A stretch of 54,496 nucleotides of DNA from an uncultured Bacteroidota bacterium (GCA_937894725.1 CALAYL010000020.1:1-54496), one strand, 5' to 3'. Shown: positions 1 to 9,828, counted from the first letter of the stretch. Made by a program: numbers and translations. The notes: generated from the sequence alone by a model not told the origin.

Positions 1-30
1 AAAATAGTATGTGCAATTTATTAATTGACA

Positions 31-45
31 CGAGCTAAAAGCTCG
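31..45. other. short perfect hairpin at window edge
   Basis: CGAGCT-AAA-AGCTCG forms a six-base-pair stem with a three-base loop just downstream of the stop of the minus-strand glycosyltransferase gene. There is no clear T-tract on either side, so it is not a convincing terminator. It could be part of a REP-like palindrome or the edge of an element that lies outside the window. No second copy was seen in this window. Confidence 0.2.
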
Positions 46-65
46 CGCCAGCAAGGGTATGCTGA

Positions 66-1097
66 TTACGTATTAGAGATCGTATCTAAATCGCTATATT
101 TCTTTTTGCCTTTTGCAAAATACTGCCAGATAATGGAGTTTTGATAGATGGTAGTTGGCATACCCGATATAGGCTTTGCTCTTTTAGCGTACATTTTCTT
201 AAAGCCTTTTATAAAATGAAAATGGGCTTTGATAATCGCTTTTGCATCTATAAAATTTTTGTTTTTCACTACACTATATAAAATGGCCAATCCGTCCAAT
301 TTTATTCTAAAAGGCAATACCCACCATAGTTTGCTAGTAGGGAGATTCTTTAAAAGCAAAAAAAGATTATTTCTAAAATTAAGATAAGTTTTGCGTGGAT
401 TGCCCTGTGGCAGCGAGCCTCCGCCCACATGATACACTACCGATTGTGGCACTACCGCTATTTTATATCCCGCATTTTGCACTCGCCAGCAGAGGTCAAT
501 CTCTTCTTGATGCGCAAAAAAATCAACATCAAGCCCACCTAATGAAGTATATAAATCTGCCCTGATCATCATAGCCGCCCCTGATGCCCAAAAGATAGGC
601 AGCGCATTATCATATTGCCCCTCATCGTACTCCATAGTATCAAAAAGCCGACCTCTACAAAAAGCATAACCCAGATAATCGACATAGCCACCTGCTGCCC
701 CTGCATATTCAAAAGCTGAAGGCTCTTTATAAGCCCTTAGCTTCGGTTGCACTACAGCGTAGTCTTTATTTTTTTCTAAAAATCCCAAGAGTGGCAAAAT
801 CCAATTTTCAGATACCTCCACATCTTGGTTTAAAAGGATAAAATACGCTGCCGAAATTTTTGCTAAGGATTCATTATATCCACCCGCAAACCCACTGTTG
901 GTAGTATTCTGTACCACTTCAACCGTGGGGTGATGTTGCTTTACATAGGCTACACTATCATCGGTCGAAGCATTGTCTGCATATACTACTTTTACATTTT
1001 CGCTCTCCGAAAAACGAACCACATTGCCTAAAAACTTTTCGAGAAAAGTTTTTCCATTCCAACCTAAAATAACGACTGCTACTTTCACTCTAGTCAT
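66..1097 (-). CDS. family 2 glycosyltransferase
   Basis: A 343-residue cytoplasmic or membrane-associated GT-A fold glycosyltransferase. The N-terminus (VAVVILGWNG) and the NASTD segment are the nucleotide-sugar binding part of family GT2. LNQDVEV near residue 90 stands where the metal-binding DxD-like motif lies, and the EEIDLCWR segment near residue 200 carries the acidic residues of the catalytic region. The arrangement resembles rhamnosyltransferase-type enzymes that extend cell-surface polysaccharides, but donor and acceptor cannot be read from the sequence. Its start overlaps the stop of the upstream membrane protein gene by eight bases, so the two are probably co-translated. The fold assignment is firm; the pathway is inferred. 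Confidence 0.9.
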   Translation of the reverse strand: MTRVKVAVVILGWNGKTFLEKFLGNVVRFSESENVKVVYADNASTDDSVAYVKQHHPTVEVVQNTTNSGFAGGYNESLAKISAAYFILLNQDVEVSENWILPLLGFLEKNKDYAVVQPKLRAYKEPSAFEYAGAAGGYVDYLGYAFCRGRLFDTMEYDEGQYDNALPIFWASGAAMMIRADLYTSLGGLDVDFFAHQEEIDLCWRVQNAGYKIAVVPQSVVYHVGGGSLPQGNPRKTYLNFRNNLFLLLKNLPTSKLWWVLPFRIKLDGLAILYSVVKNKNFIDAKAIIKAHFHFIKGFKKMYAKRAKPISGMPTTIYQNSIIWQYFAKGKKKYSDLDTISNT

Positions 1098-3132
1098 GCT
1101 GCTTCTGCTTTAATTCCGCTTCTGCCCAAGCCAAATTGTTTTTTGCTAACTGAGAGCTTGGATCAAGTAATATAGCTTGCTCTAGCGCTTTTTTGCCTTG
1201 CTCAAAATCGCCCATCATATTGTAGGCTGTGCCTATATTGTTGTATGCCGCTGCATACTTCGGGTCTATTTTCAACGCCTCTTGTGCGGCTGCAATACAT
1301 TCTTTGTATTGCGCTGCTTGATAATATTGCAACGACAAGTCAAGATAATCGCCCGCTGAATTTGTCTTTAGGGCATTTTCCTTTGTTATTTCGAGCTTCG
1401 ATTTGCCATTTTTAGCCATTTCGAGATACTGTTTAGCGATAAGGTTCTCGGGCAAAATGGTGAGAGTTTCTTGAGCTACTTGCTTGAGTTCCTCAAGTCG
1501 CCCTAATTCAAAAAGATTGTTCATCAACATCATTCTTGCATCGGGAAGAGAATTTGCTATTTCAAGACATTTTTTGAGTTGTGTTACGGCCTCTTCTTTT
1601 CGATTTTTCTCAGTCAAAAATCGAGCATAATAGAAGTAAGCATTAGGATATTTTATGCCATAAGAAATTCCATTTTTGAAAAATAATTCGGCCTCATCTG
1701 CTTTGCCTATCGCATTTTTAAGAATACCCATATTGACATGCAAGTAGGCGTAATATGGCCAACTATCAAGTCCACGCTGGAAATAAATTTCTGCATTTTT
1801 ATAATCAGCCCGTGCCATGAGCGCCAATCCATAATTCATCAACGCCCTACCGTTTTTTGGACTTTTTTCAGCACAATCTTTCCATAGTGTTTCTTCTGTT
1901 TTCCAAACTTCATTTCGCTGTCGAGTGGCATACGAAAAGTTGAGTAAAACAAAGAGTAAAACACCATACCCAAAAATGCGAAGTGTGGGATTAATATCAA
2001 TATTTTTTGCTACTAGATCTATTAGCAAATACAAGGCCCATACCACTGCCAATGCAAGTCCCACAAAGGGAAGAAACATACGATGGTCATTCATCACTTC
2101 GGCAAAGGGCAAAAGAGAGGTAGGTAAATTTGCAATCAAAAACCACAAAAGTCCAAAAGCAATAGGGCGTGTTTTAATATTCTTAGCCGAAAAATAGATG
2201 ACGCCCAAAATCATCCATAAGATACCAAAACCGAAGAGCGTTTCCGCTTGAAAAATACTTTCAAAAAGTGTCCAATCAGTGTCAGCGTTTAGATGCACTG
2301 GGGCAAAAAAAGCGCTCAGATAGTATGCCAACATGTAGGGCTGAGTAATGATATACAAAAATGTATTGGTACCACCTGGCACAAAATCTTTAGACTGCAA
2401 GGCACTCATCACCCCATATGCCACTATACACATCAAGAACGCAGGCAAGGACCGTTTAACTATCTTCGTAAGTATATTTTTACCAATGAGCGAGTCAAGG
2501 TCTCTTTTCTCTTCAAAAAGCAGGATATAACAAGCGAATAATGGTGCAAACACTAGTGTATTTGGTTTAGCTAAGACCCCTACAAAAACAGGTACTAGAT
2601 ACAAAAAAGTACGCTTCGCAAAGGGAACATACAAGTACAACACAAAGCCCAAAAGCGTAAAAAAGGTGGCAAAAATATCGCCTCGTTGAATGATGTAATT
2701 CACTGTTTCGGCACATACAGGATGTACCATGTAGATAGCTACTGCTATCAGTGCAACCCAAGCAACAGCATAACTTTCAATAGATTGCTGTGCTATTTTT
2801 TTATACATCAAAAAGGCGAAAAAACCGACAAACAAAAATAATATAAACGAAGTAAGATGAAATTGAAACGTATCAGTAAGGCCTTTGCCTAACCAATAAT
2901 CTATAGCCAAAGAGGTAGAGAGTACTGGTCGGTAAGATTGATTTGATGGCAATGACGAAAAAGTACGTCCATCTTTAAAAAACAATGGAATATTGCCAAT
3001 GTGCTGGATATACAAGTTGTTTTGAACCGTATGCGAATCATCAAAATGAAATGAATTGTGGAAATGATTGGAGTAAACCAACATTACCCATATCAACAAG
3101 CCCAAAAATGCTATCCAAATTTTTTGTTTCAT
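1090..3132 (-). CDS. GT-C-like multi-pass membrane protein with TPR repeats
   Basis: A 680-residue protein with about ten hydrophobic segments in residues 1-410 followed by tetratricopeptide repeats in about 430-680. The first loop contains FHFDDSHTV, the position where GT-C enzymes that use polyprenyl-phosphate sugars keep acidic catalytic residues. The whole resembles the TMTC/DUF1736 type of membrane protein, putative protein O-mannosyltransferases. The repeats with A-x-Y-N-N-I-G pattern are clear TPRs. It is the first gene of a two-gene minus-strand operon with the GT2 gene, which suggests surface glycan or glycoprotein assembly. The ATG at 3130-3132 follows an intergenic region shared divergently with ribH. 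Substrate unknown. Confidence 0.8.
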   Translation of the reverse strand: MKQKIWIAFLGLLIWVMLVYSNHFHNSFHFDDSHTVQNNLYIQHIGNIPLFFKDGRTFSSLPSNQSYRPVLSTSLAIDYWLGKGLTDTFQFHLTSFILFLFVGFFAFLMYKKIAQQSIESYAVAWVALIAVAIYMVHPVCAETVNYIIQRGDIFATFFTLLGFVLYLYVPFAKRTFLYLVPVFVGVLAKPNTLVFAPLFACYILLFEEKRDLDSLIGKNILTKIVKRSLPAFLMCIVAYGVMSALQSKDFVPGGTNTFLYIITQPYMLAYYLSAFFAPVHLNADTDWTLFESIFQAETLFGFGILWMILGVIYFSAKNIKTRPIAFGLLWFLIANLPTSLLPFAEVMNDHRMFLPFVGLALAVVWALYLLIDLVAKNIDINPTLRIFGYGVLLFVLLNFSYATRQRNEVWKTEETLWKDCAEKSPKNGRALMNYGLALMARADYKNAEIYFQRGLDSWPYYAYLHVNMGILKNAIGKADEAELFFKNGISYGIKYPNAYFYYARFLTEKNRKEEAVTQLKKCLEIANSLPDARMMLMNNLFELGRLEELKQVAQETLTILPENLIAKQYLEMAKNGKSKLEITKENALKTNSAGDYLDLSLQYYQAAQYKECIAAAQEALKIDPKYAAAYNNIGTAYNMMGDFEQGKKALEQAILLDPSSQLAKNNLAWAEAELKQKQHD

Positions 3133-3224
3133 AATGCTTTAAGAATGAAAAGCTAAATTTAAAAAAAACTGATTGAGAAAGCTATAAAATTGGACAATGT
3201 AAGATACGGGGTCAAAATGATTTT

Positions 3225-3232
3225 TAACTTTG
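3225..3232 (+). promoter_or_regulatory. Bacteroidota -7 promoter element of ribH
   Basis: TAACTTTG matches the phylum's -7 consensus TAnnTTTG exactly and lies 21 bases before the ATG of ribH. No good -33 TTTG was found at the usual spacing. The last bases of this element are the TTG that would begin a longer reading frame, which argues against that upstream start. Confidence 0.55.
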
Positions 3233-3253
3233 CACTCAATAAAACAAAAAAAC

Positions 3254-3778
3254 ATGGCAAGCAAAATCAAAACCTTAGGTACGGAAACTTCTGCTAATAT
3301 TGATGGGACAGCTTTTCATATTGGTATCGTAGTAGCAGAATACCATGAGCATATTACAATGAAACTCAGAGATGGCGCTGTGGAAACATTGAGAAAACAT
3401 GGCGTTCGTGAACAAAATATAGTGATAGAATATGTACCTGGAGCATTCGAACTGCCTATGGCTGTAGCATTGCTACATCAAAGCGATTACTTTGACGCGA
3501 TAATTTGTTTAGGCTGTGTAATCAAAGGCGATACAGATCACGATGTGTATATCAACCAGGCAGTAACCAATGAGTTGATGCGTTTAAGTACAGATTTTAT
3601 AGTTCCTATTCAATATGGACTGCTCACCACCAATACCGAACAACAAGCCATCGACAGAGCAGGAGGTGCACTTGGCAATAAAGGTGTGGAGTGTGCATTA
3701 GCTACACTCAAAATGGTAGCACTTGCCGAAAGACTGATCGATTTTGATGAGGAGGATGACTTAGCGCTTTACAATTGA
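3254..3778 (+). CDS. ribH: 6,7-dimethyl-8-ribityllumazine synthase
   Basis: Penultimate enzyme of riboflavin synthesis; condenses 5-amino-6-ribitylaminouracil with 3,4-dihydroxy-2-butanone 4-phosphate in the cytoplasm, usually as a large hollow assembly. The family's motifs appear in order: VPGAFELP, then LGCVIKGDTDHDVY containing the conserved catalytic-region histidine, then YGLLTTNTEQQA, then GNKGVECA. I chose the ATG at 3254, giving 174 residues, rather than a TTG at 3230, because the family is about 155-165 residues long and the TTG lies inside the predicted promoter. It is transcribed alone; no other rib gene is nearby and no FMN riboswitch precedes it, the leader being only about 15 bases. 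Confidence 0.95.
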   Translation: MASKIKTLGTETSANIDGTAFHIGIVVAEYHEHITMKLRDGAVETLRKHGVREQNIVIEYVPGAFELPMAVALLHQSDYFDAIICLGCVIKGDTDHDVYINQAVTNELMRLSTDFIVPIQYGLLTTNTEQQAIDRAGGALGNKGVECALATLKMVALAERLIDFDEEDDLALYN

Positions 3779-3786
3779 TAACTTAG

Positions 3787-3812
3787 TGAGTTAAAAAAAC
3801 TCGTTTTATTTT
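3787..3812 (+). terminator. weak hairpin with T-rich tail after ribH
   Basis: GAGTT and AACTC form a five-base-pair stem around an A-rich loop, followed by a T-rich run. It is eight bases after the ribH stop. The stem is short, so the terminator call is tentative. Confidence 0.35.
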
Positions 3813-3857
3813 TATGGAAAGCATATTTTTTTTCATCTTTATACAAATTCAACTTCT

Positions 3858-4622
3858 ATGAAAACGAAAACATTACTCTTCGCACTCACTTTTTTAACGA
3901 TTAGTGCCTTTGCTCAAAAAGAAAAATCAGATTATGATTTGAATGGTAAATTTAGTGGCAAACGATTTCAGTACACTGCCGATCAGCAGGGCATCCTGCA
4001 AACTTTTCAATATGAATTCGACTTAATTCAAAGTGGCAATACTGTTACAGGAACTTCAACAATACTAAATGAAAAGGGAGACTATGCCGATATTTTGCTC
4101 AAAGGCATAATTGTAGGCAACAAACTTCATTTCTCTGAATATCAAACCAAAAACGAATCGAAGCCTGAAGAAAAAGTATGGTGTTTTAAAAGTGGGGAAC
4201 TCACAATCAAGGCAGATAACCAAGGGACACACCTTGTAGGAAGCACACCAAGCTTTATTCCTGAGTATTTTTACCCTTGCACGGGTGGCTATACTGACAT
4301 TGTAAATCCGGAGCAAAAAGCACAAAACGAAAAGCGTTCGCTCGCTGTCAACGACAATACTGCTTTTGACATGACAGTTTTTCCAAATCCCTTTTTAGAT
4401 AAAACAGCTATCACTTATACGCTCCCTGAAAACCAAGCGGTATCGCTTGAAATCATCGACCTGAATGGCAGACTTATTGCTTCGCTCGAAAAAAGTGTAG
4501 CTAAAGAAAAAGGGAAATACAATATACCATTCCAAAAAAGTGGGCTAGCTGCGGGCATACTCATAGCAAAGCTTACTATCGGTAAAGCGGTTTATTCAAA
4601 ACAAATCGTAGTAATTAATTAA
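3858..4622 (+). CDS. exported protein with T9SS type A sorting domain
   Basis: 254 residues. Residues 1-19 (ending AFAQ) form a signal peptide. The middle, about residues 25-150, is a beta-rich region of unknown function with a GxVxGTSTI-like strand pattern that recalls lipocalin-like or extracellular beta-sandwich domains, but I do not recognise a family. The last 75 residues are a C-terminal sorting domain for the type IX secretion system: VFPNPF, then LEIIDLNGRLIASL, then a final basic strand KQIVVIN. The protein is therefore expected on the cell surface or outside. Its stop codon overlaps the stop of the convergent prfC gene inside a single TTAA. Role unknown. Confidence 0.85.
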   Translation: MKTKTLLFALTFLTISAFAQKEKSDYDLNGKFSGKRFQYTADQQGILQTFQYEFDLIQSGNTVTGTSTILNEKGDYADILLKGIIVGNKLHFSEYQTKNESKPEEKVWCFKSGELTIKADNQGTHLVGSTPSFIPEYFYPCTGGYTDIVNPEQKAQNEKRSLAVNDNTAFDMTVFPNPFLDKTAITYTLPENQAVSLEIIDLNGRLIASLEKSVAKEKGKYNIPFQKSGLAAGILIAKLTIGKAVYSKQIVVIN

Positions 4623-6217
4623 TAATCTGATCGCTCAGTTTTAAACTCTGAGTTGAAGTGAAATTCAATATCAGGATTGTTTTCCATTTCCATTTTCAAA
4701 AACCATTCAGATGGGGCAAGATAAACGGTATTATTGTCTTTGTCTTGCACTATGGTACTTTGTTTGAATCGCACAAAATCGGCTAATTTTGTAGGATTGT
4801 CAGAACGAATCCAGCAAGCTTTGGTAAGATTCACTGGCTGAAACCTACACGATGCGCCATACTCATGCAAAAGTCGGTGCTGAATCACCTCAAATTGAAG
4901 TTCCCCCACTACACCTACAAACTTGCGATTGCCGGGCTGCTGGGTGAAAAGCTGCGCCACGCCCTCGTCTGTGAGTTGAGAAATTCCTTTTTCTAGTTGC
5001 TTCGACTTCATAGGATCTGTATTGATTAGCTCCTTAAAAATTTCAGGCGAAAAACTCGGTATTCCTCTTATCTGAAAATTTTCACCTTCGGTGAGCACAT
5101 CGCCTATTTTAAAATGACCTGTATCGTACAGCCCCACTACATCACCAGGATAAGCCTCATCTACGATACTTTTGTCTGATGCCAAAAAAGTAACAGGCGT
5201 ACTAAATCTAAGCTCTTTATTTAAGCGGCTATGATGAAAATACTTTCCCTTTTCAAATTTGCCCGAAACGATACGCAAAAATGCAATACGGTCGCGGTGC
5301 TTAGGGTCAATGTTTGCGTGTATTTTAAACACAAATCCTGTCATCTTAGGCTCACTAGGTTCTATAAAACGAATATCTGTTTCTCTACCTCGAGGTGTAG
5401 GTGCTATTTCAATAAATGTATCGAGCAATTCTTGTACCCCAAAATTATTGACTGCAGAGCCAAAAAAAACAGGTGCCACATCGCCTTTCAGATAATCTGC
5501 TGTGTCAAATGGTTCAAATACGGCCTCTATCAATTCTACATCCTCGCGTATTTTAGCGGCATCTTTGTCACCTACTATTGTTGCGAGTTGAGTATCATTC
5601 AGCTCTAATGAAATCACCTCATCAGCTACTCGCTGGGTAGAAGGTCGAAATAGATTCAGCGTTTTGCGATGCAGATTATACACCCCTTTAAACGATGAGC
5701 CCCTATTGATAGGCCAGGTGAGTGGACGAGTTTTTATTTTAAGCTCTTTTTCTATTTCTTCCAACAGCTCAAATGGGTCTTGCCCTTCACGGTCAAGTTT
5801 ATTGATAAATACAATCACAGGTGTTTTTCGCATAGCACAAACCTCCATGAGTCTGCGGGTCTGCTCCTCTACTCCTTTTACTGAATCCACTACCATAATC
5901 ACCGAATCTACTGCAGTGAGTGTGCGGTAAGTATCTTCGGCAAAATCTTTGTGACCTGGGGTATCGAGAATGTTGATAATCCTATCGGCATAGTGAAAAC
6001 TCATCACAGATGTGGCTACCGAAATACCCCGCTGCTTCTCTATCTCCATAAAATCGGAAGTAGTCGATTTTTTAATTTTATTTGATTTTACAGCTCCTGC
6101 TGTTTGTATCGCTCCTCCAAAAAGTAGCAACTTTTCAGTCAAGGTAGTTTTACCAGCATCTGGGTGAGATATAATACCAAAAGTCTTGCGTTTATTGATT
6201 TCTTCTGTAAATGACAT
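4619..6217 (-). CDS. prfC: peptide chain release factor 3
   Basis: A 532-residue translational GTPase of the RF3 type that recycles class I release factors from the ribosome. The G motifs are all present: SHPDAGKT (G1, residues 17-24), RGISVATS (switch I), DTPGHKDF (G3) and NKLDREG (G4). The RF3-specific C-terminal region follows domain 2. Length matches the family (about 525-535). It is the last gene of a minus-strand group with the kinase and ABC ATPase, 45 bases after the kinase stop. The 3' end meets the T9SS protein gene with a four-base overlap. Confidence 0.96.
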   Translation of the reverse strand: MSFTEEINKRKTFGIISHPDAGKTTLTEKLLLFGGAIQTAGAVKSNKIKKSTTSDFMEIEKQRGISVATSVMSFHYADRIINILDTPGHKDFAEDTYRTLTAVDSVIMVVDSVKGVEEQTRRLMEVCAMRKTPVIVFINKLDREGQDPFELLEEIEKELKIKTRPLTWPINRGSSFKGVYNLHRKTLNLFRPSTQRVADEVISLELNDTQLATIVGDKDAAKIREDVELIEAVFEPFDTADYLKGDVAPVFFGSAVNNFGVQELLDTFIEIAPTPRGRETDIRFIEPSEPKMTGFVFKIHANIDPKHRDRIAFLRIVSGKFEKGKYFHHSRLNKELRFSTPVTFLASDKSIVDEAYPGDVVGLYDTGHFKIGDVLTEGENFQIRGIPSFSPEIFKELINTDPMKSKQLEKGISQLTDEGVAQLFTQQPGNRKFVGVVGELQFEVIQHRLLHEYGASCRFQPVNLTKACWIRSDNPTKLADFVRFKQSTIVQDKDNNTVYLAPSEWFLKMEMENNPDIEFHFNSEFKTERSDY

Positions 6218-6262
6218 AGCTTAAAATGAGGCTCAAAAATAGCAAAAGAAGTGAGAGCGTAC

Positions 6263-7861
6263 TTAACGAGGTAAGGTAAAGAAAAAGTTTGCGCCAAAAC
6301 CCTCATGAGATTCTACCCAAATTTCGCCTCCATGAGCCTCTATTATAGTCTTTGAGAGGTGAAGTCCTAATCCGCTACCTGTATGGTTTTGCAAGTTTTC
6401 GAGTCGAGTAAATGGCTGGAATATTTTTTTATGAAAACGGGCATCAATACCTATACCGTTGTCTTTCACACAAACCAAAATATCTGCTTCGCGCTCCGTT
6501 GTAATGATTTCGATAAAACAACGTTTATCCTCTTTTCGATATCGAACTGCGTTTTCAATAAGATGCCTAAAAACTTGTATAAGCTTTGTTTTATCCGCAT
6601 TTACTTCAGGCATCTTTGATAAATCAACTATTGCATCTACTTCGTCAATCACTTGTTTCAATTCTTTGAGTGATGCCTCTACTACCATTCGCAATGACAC
6701 TGACTGTTTGCGAACCTGCATGGCGGAGGGGGTAAATACCTGACGAATATTTTGGAGTAAATTATCTAAGCGTTTAAGCTCTTTGCCAATAATATCGGCA
6801 TATTCAATTTCCTCTTTATCTACAAGCTTCGATGCGAGTAGCTGCGTGTATGAGGTACTGGTACGAAGTGGCTCTTTGACATCGTGCGAAAGGGCCGATA
6901 TCAATGCTTCTTGAAGATTAATAGGCAAAGCTTCGGGCGCTACATGCTTTACAGATACCAATTCAAATTTTCCATTTGGACTTTGCAACTCTTCAATACT
7001 AAAATCATAGGAAATTCCACTTGACTTATGTTTGACTTGAGGTGTGTTTTTAGTTGAAATAGTGATATCAAACAACTGCTCAAATGAAATAAAAATAGCT
7101 GCATCTTGGAGTAATAGATTAGCTTTTTCATTTTTAAATACCAGCTTATTATCTTTAAATACCAACAAGCAAATGTCGTCTGTCATTTTGGTAATAGCCG
7201 ATAGCATTTGCGTACTTTGGTCATACTCTTCGGATACAAAAATAAAAATCTGCTCTGCATTTGATTTCTTGGTTACATTGTACTTTATTCCTTTGAAGAC
7301 AATCGATTGATCACCATCGGCTGATTTTAGTATTTGACTGATGGCGGTAAAAAGAGATGCGTTGAGATAAGGTCGAGAAAGGGGATTGGAATAAATAAGT
7401 TTTTCGTTTTCAAAAACAAAAGCTGCCATAGGCAACATGTCGAATGAGGCAAATGAATTTTGACTAGTAGGCGTGATAAAATTATTTGAAAACCCAGCTA
7501 ATGTGTCCGTGTTAGATATTAGCTTATCTAACATTTTAGGTAGATGATAGAGATTGAGTTTATTATAAATTAGAAAGTCTGCATGACTAAAATTGCCCTT
7601 CAATACAGGCTTTTCATCACCTAAAACAATAAGTGGTATTGCCGAAATCTGTGGTGATTTTGACTTAGCAAACATCTTTACATCTGTAGATATAATAGCA
7701 TCTGATTTTGCAGATAGAGTATGCTTTTCAAACGCAGCAAAGGAGTCAAAATGCGCTACGGAAAACAAAAAATTGTCTGACCCCGCTTTCAGAAATCGCT
7801 CTATCTCTGTAGCCTTTTCAGCATCAGATTCTATTACAGATATGTAGGCACTTCGTTTCAT
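6263..7861 (-). CDS. soluble sensor histidine kinase with degenerate receiver-like N-terminus
   Basis: 532 residues with no transmembrane segment, so a cytoplasmic sensor. Residues 1-115 look like a degenerate receiver domain (alternating strands and helices, SAYISVIESDA start), followed by two PAS-like stretches, then a dimerisation/phosphoacceptor domain with SHDVKEPLR, the histidine near residue 326, and a HATPase domain with HLIENAVRY (N box), DNGIGID (G1) and GSGLGLHLSKTI (G2). The ATG at 7861 is chosen over a TTG at 7876; it sits one base after the stop of the ABC gene (TAGCATG), so translation is likely coupled. No response regulator is adjacent. The signal is unknown; linkage to a peptide importer suggests a nutritional input. 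Confidence 0.85.
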   Translation of the reverse strand: MKRSAYISVIESDAEKATEIERFLKAGSDNFLFSVAHFDSFAAFEKHTLSAKSDAIISTDVKMFAKSKSPQISAIPLIVLGDEKPVLKGNFSHADFLIYNKLNLYHLPKMLDKLISNTDTLAGFSNNFITPTSQNSFASFDMLPMAAFVFENEKLIYSNPLSRPYLNASLFTAISQILKSADGDQSIVFKGIKYNVTKKSNAEQIFIFVSEEYDQSTQMLSAITKMTDDICLLVFKDNKLVFKNEKANLLLQDAAIFISFEQLFDITISTKNTPQVKHKSSGISYDFSIEELQSPNGKFELVSVKHVAPEALPINLQEALISALSHDVKEPLRTSTSYTQLLASKLVDKEEIEYADIIGKELKRLDNLLQNIRQVFTPSAMQVRKQSVSLRMVVEASLKELKQVIDEVDAIVDLSKMPEVNADKTKLIQVFRHLIENAVRYRKEDKRCFIEIITTEREADILVCVKDNGIGIDARFHKKIFQPFTRLENLQNHTGSGLGLHLSKTIIEAHGGEIWVESHEGFGANFFFTLPR

Positions 7862-7862
7862 G

Positions 7863-9665
7863 CTATACGGCTGCAAACTGTTTCTCTCTAGCTATCCTTT
7901 GTTTAATATTTTCCAGTTCGCCTTTAGGAATAGCAGATATCAATCGTTGTGTGTAGGCCATTTGAGGATTATTGTATATCTCATCCGATATACCCATTTC
8001 TTCAATTTTTCCTTTATTCATTACCACCATACGGTCACTCATAAACTTCACCACAGATAAATCGTGCGATATAAAGATATAGGTAAACTTAAACTCCTCT
8101 CGAAGGTGAATCAGCAAATTGAGTACTTGTGCTTGTACAGATACATCGAGTGCAGACACAGACTCATCACAAATTATAAATTTAGGGTTGAGCGATAATG
8201 CCCGAGCTATGCAAATACGTTGTCGCTGACCACCTGAAAATTCGTGTGGGTAACGATTGTAATGCTCTGGCTTCATGTTTACTTTTTCAAGTAGCTCAAG
8301 TACTTTTTCTTTACGTTCTTTTTCATTACCCAACACACCATGTACGGTCATAGGTTCTTGAATTGCATTGCCAATGGTCATTCTCGGATTGAGCGAAGAG
8401 TACGGATCTTGAAAGATAATTTGCATGTGTCTGCGCATATCTTTTAAATCCGAATGATTCATATCTAAAATACTCTTGCCATCAAAGATAATTTCGCCCC
8501 CATGCGCTGGTGCAAGTCGTAAAATAGTACGACCTAACGTAGTCTTTCCACAGCCAGATTCGCCCACCAATCCTAATGTTTCACCTTCCTGTACGGTAAA
8601 ACTCACATCATCTACTGCCTTCACCCAATCCGTAGTTTTTCCAAAAAAGTTTTTCGTAGTTGGAAACCAAGTTTGGAGATTTTTCACTTCCAAAATCGGT
8701 TTACTTTCCATCAATTTTGCTCTTCGAGCATCCGTTTCTTCTTTTGTTATGATTTGTGCGTTAATGGCTTCTCTTACTGTTGTACTTAGTTCTATTATTT
8801 CGCCATTTTCTTCGCGCATAAAATCGACAACCGTAGGTAGTTTTTTGAGTCGAATGCCTAATGGCGGACGGCAGGCCAAGAGACTCTTTGTGTATGGGTG
8901 TTTTGGGTCGCTAAAAATATCGAGCACATTGCCTTGCTCCACTATTTTGCCCTTATACATTACAAGTACTCTATCGGCTATTTCGGCTATCACGCCTAAA
9001 TCATGGGTAATAAAGAGTATAGATGATTCGATCTCTTTACGAAGCTGATTCATGAGGTCGAGGATGGTGGCTTGAACTGTTACATCCAAAGCCGTAGTAG
9101 GCTCATCAGCTATCAAAATATTAGGATTACAGCTCATCGCCATAGCTATCATTACCCGTTGTTTTTGCCCGCCAGAAAGCTGATGCGGATAGGCATCTAA
9201 AATTCGTTGTGGGTTTGGCAGTTGCACTCGTTCAAACATTTTAAGGGTCACTTGCTGCGCCTCTGTTTTAGACTTTTTTTGATGAAGCATGATCGCCTCT
9301 ACCACCTGATCGCCACAAGTAAACACAGGATTGAGCGAGGTCATAGGTTCTTGAAAAATCATGGAGATTTCATTGCCTCTATATTGTCGCATTTCATCTT
9401 CTGAAAGTGTGACTAAATCTACTTTTTTGCCATCGGGCGTATGATAAATAATCTGCCCAGAAGCTATACGCCCTGGAGGATTGGGTATCAAACGCATTAT
9501 TGAAAGAGAGGTAACCGACTTGCCTGAGCCTGATTCGCCCACTATACCTATGGTTTCTCCTCTATATACATCAAAGCTTACATCGTTCACTGCGCGTACT
9601 AAGCCCTCTTCCGTTTTAAATTCAGTAACTAGGTTTTTAACCTCTAGTAATAATTTTTTCTCCAT
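7863..9665 (-). CDS. fused double ATPase of an oligopeptide/dipeptide ABC importer
   Basis: 600 residues containing two complete ABC ATPase domains of the Opp/Dpp family in one chain, as in GsiA or YejF. Domain 1 has Walker A GESGSGKS near residue 44 and signature LSGGQKQR; domain 2 has Walker A GESGCGKTT at residue 368 and signature FSGGQRQR near 477. Walker B of domain 2 reads CDESVSALD, with Ser in place of the common Pro. Each half ends with the oligopeptide-type extension containing P-x-x-P-Y-T or PQMAYTQ. The permease subunits are not in the window; a peptide-binding lipoprotein gene at 14206 is a possible but unproven partner. First gene of an operon with the kinase and prfC. Confidence 0.93.
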   Translation of the reverse strand: MEKKLLLEVKNLVTEFKTEEGLVRAVNDVSFDVYRGETIGIVGESGSGKSVTSLSIMRLIPNPPGRIASGQIIYHTPDGKKVDLVTLSEDEMRQYRGNEISMIFQEPMTSLNPVFTCGDQVVEAIMLHQKKSKTEAQQVTLKMFERVQLPNPQRILDAYPHQLSGGQKQRVMIAMAMSCNPNILIADEPTTALDVTVQATILDLMNQLRKEIESSILFITHDLGVIAEIADRVLVMYKGKIVEQGNVLDIFSDPKHPYTKSLLACRPPLGIRLKKLPTVVDFMREENGEIIELSTTVREAINAQIITKEETDARRAKLMESKPILEVKNLQTWFPTTKNFFGKTTDWVKAVDDVSFTVQEGETLGLVGESGCGKTTLGRTILRLAPAHGGEIIFDGKSILDMNHSDLKDMRRHMQIIFQDPYSSLNPRMTIGNAIQEPMTVHGVLGNEKERKEKVLELLEKVNMKPEHYNRYPHEFSGGQRQRICIARALSLNPKFIICDESVSALDVSVQAQVLNLLIHLREEFKFTYIFISHDLSVVKFMSDRMVVMNKGKIEEMGISDEIYNNPQMAYTQRLISAIPKGELENIKQRIAREKQFAAV

Positions 9666-9687
9666 ATTTTGATTTGATACTAACCGC

Positions 9688-9717
9688 TAAATTTAATATA
9701 AAATGCGGGAAAGCAAA
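9688..9717 (-). promoter_or_regulatory. predicted promoter of the ABC-kinase-prfC operon
   Basis: Read on the minus strand, TTTG (9717-9714), an 18-base spacer and TAAATTTA (9695-9688) match the Bacteroidota -33 and -7 elements with one mismatch in the -7 box. The -7 box is 22 bases before the ATG at 9665. Confidence 0.45.
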
Positions 9718-9828
9718 AAATCTAAATTTCGATCTGATTTAATAGCCATAAAGTAGCTTGTAAAAAACGCTAAAATGAAGTTTTTAGGAAATGGAATTTG
9801 TATCTTTAAGAAACAAAAAACAACTTTT

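Noticed and set aside
3230..3253. TTG start giving ribH an eight-residue extension
   Set aside because: The TTG is the end of the TAACTTTG promoter box and the extension has no family match; ATG 3254 is better.
8476..9048. 190-codon frame antisense to the ABC ATPase
   Set aside because: Low-complexity translation opposite two conserved ATPase domains; no family features.
9775..9828. 18-residue extension of Dps
   Set aside because: Longer than the family and spans the likely promoter.
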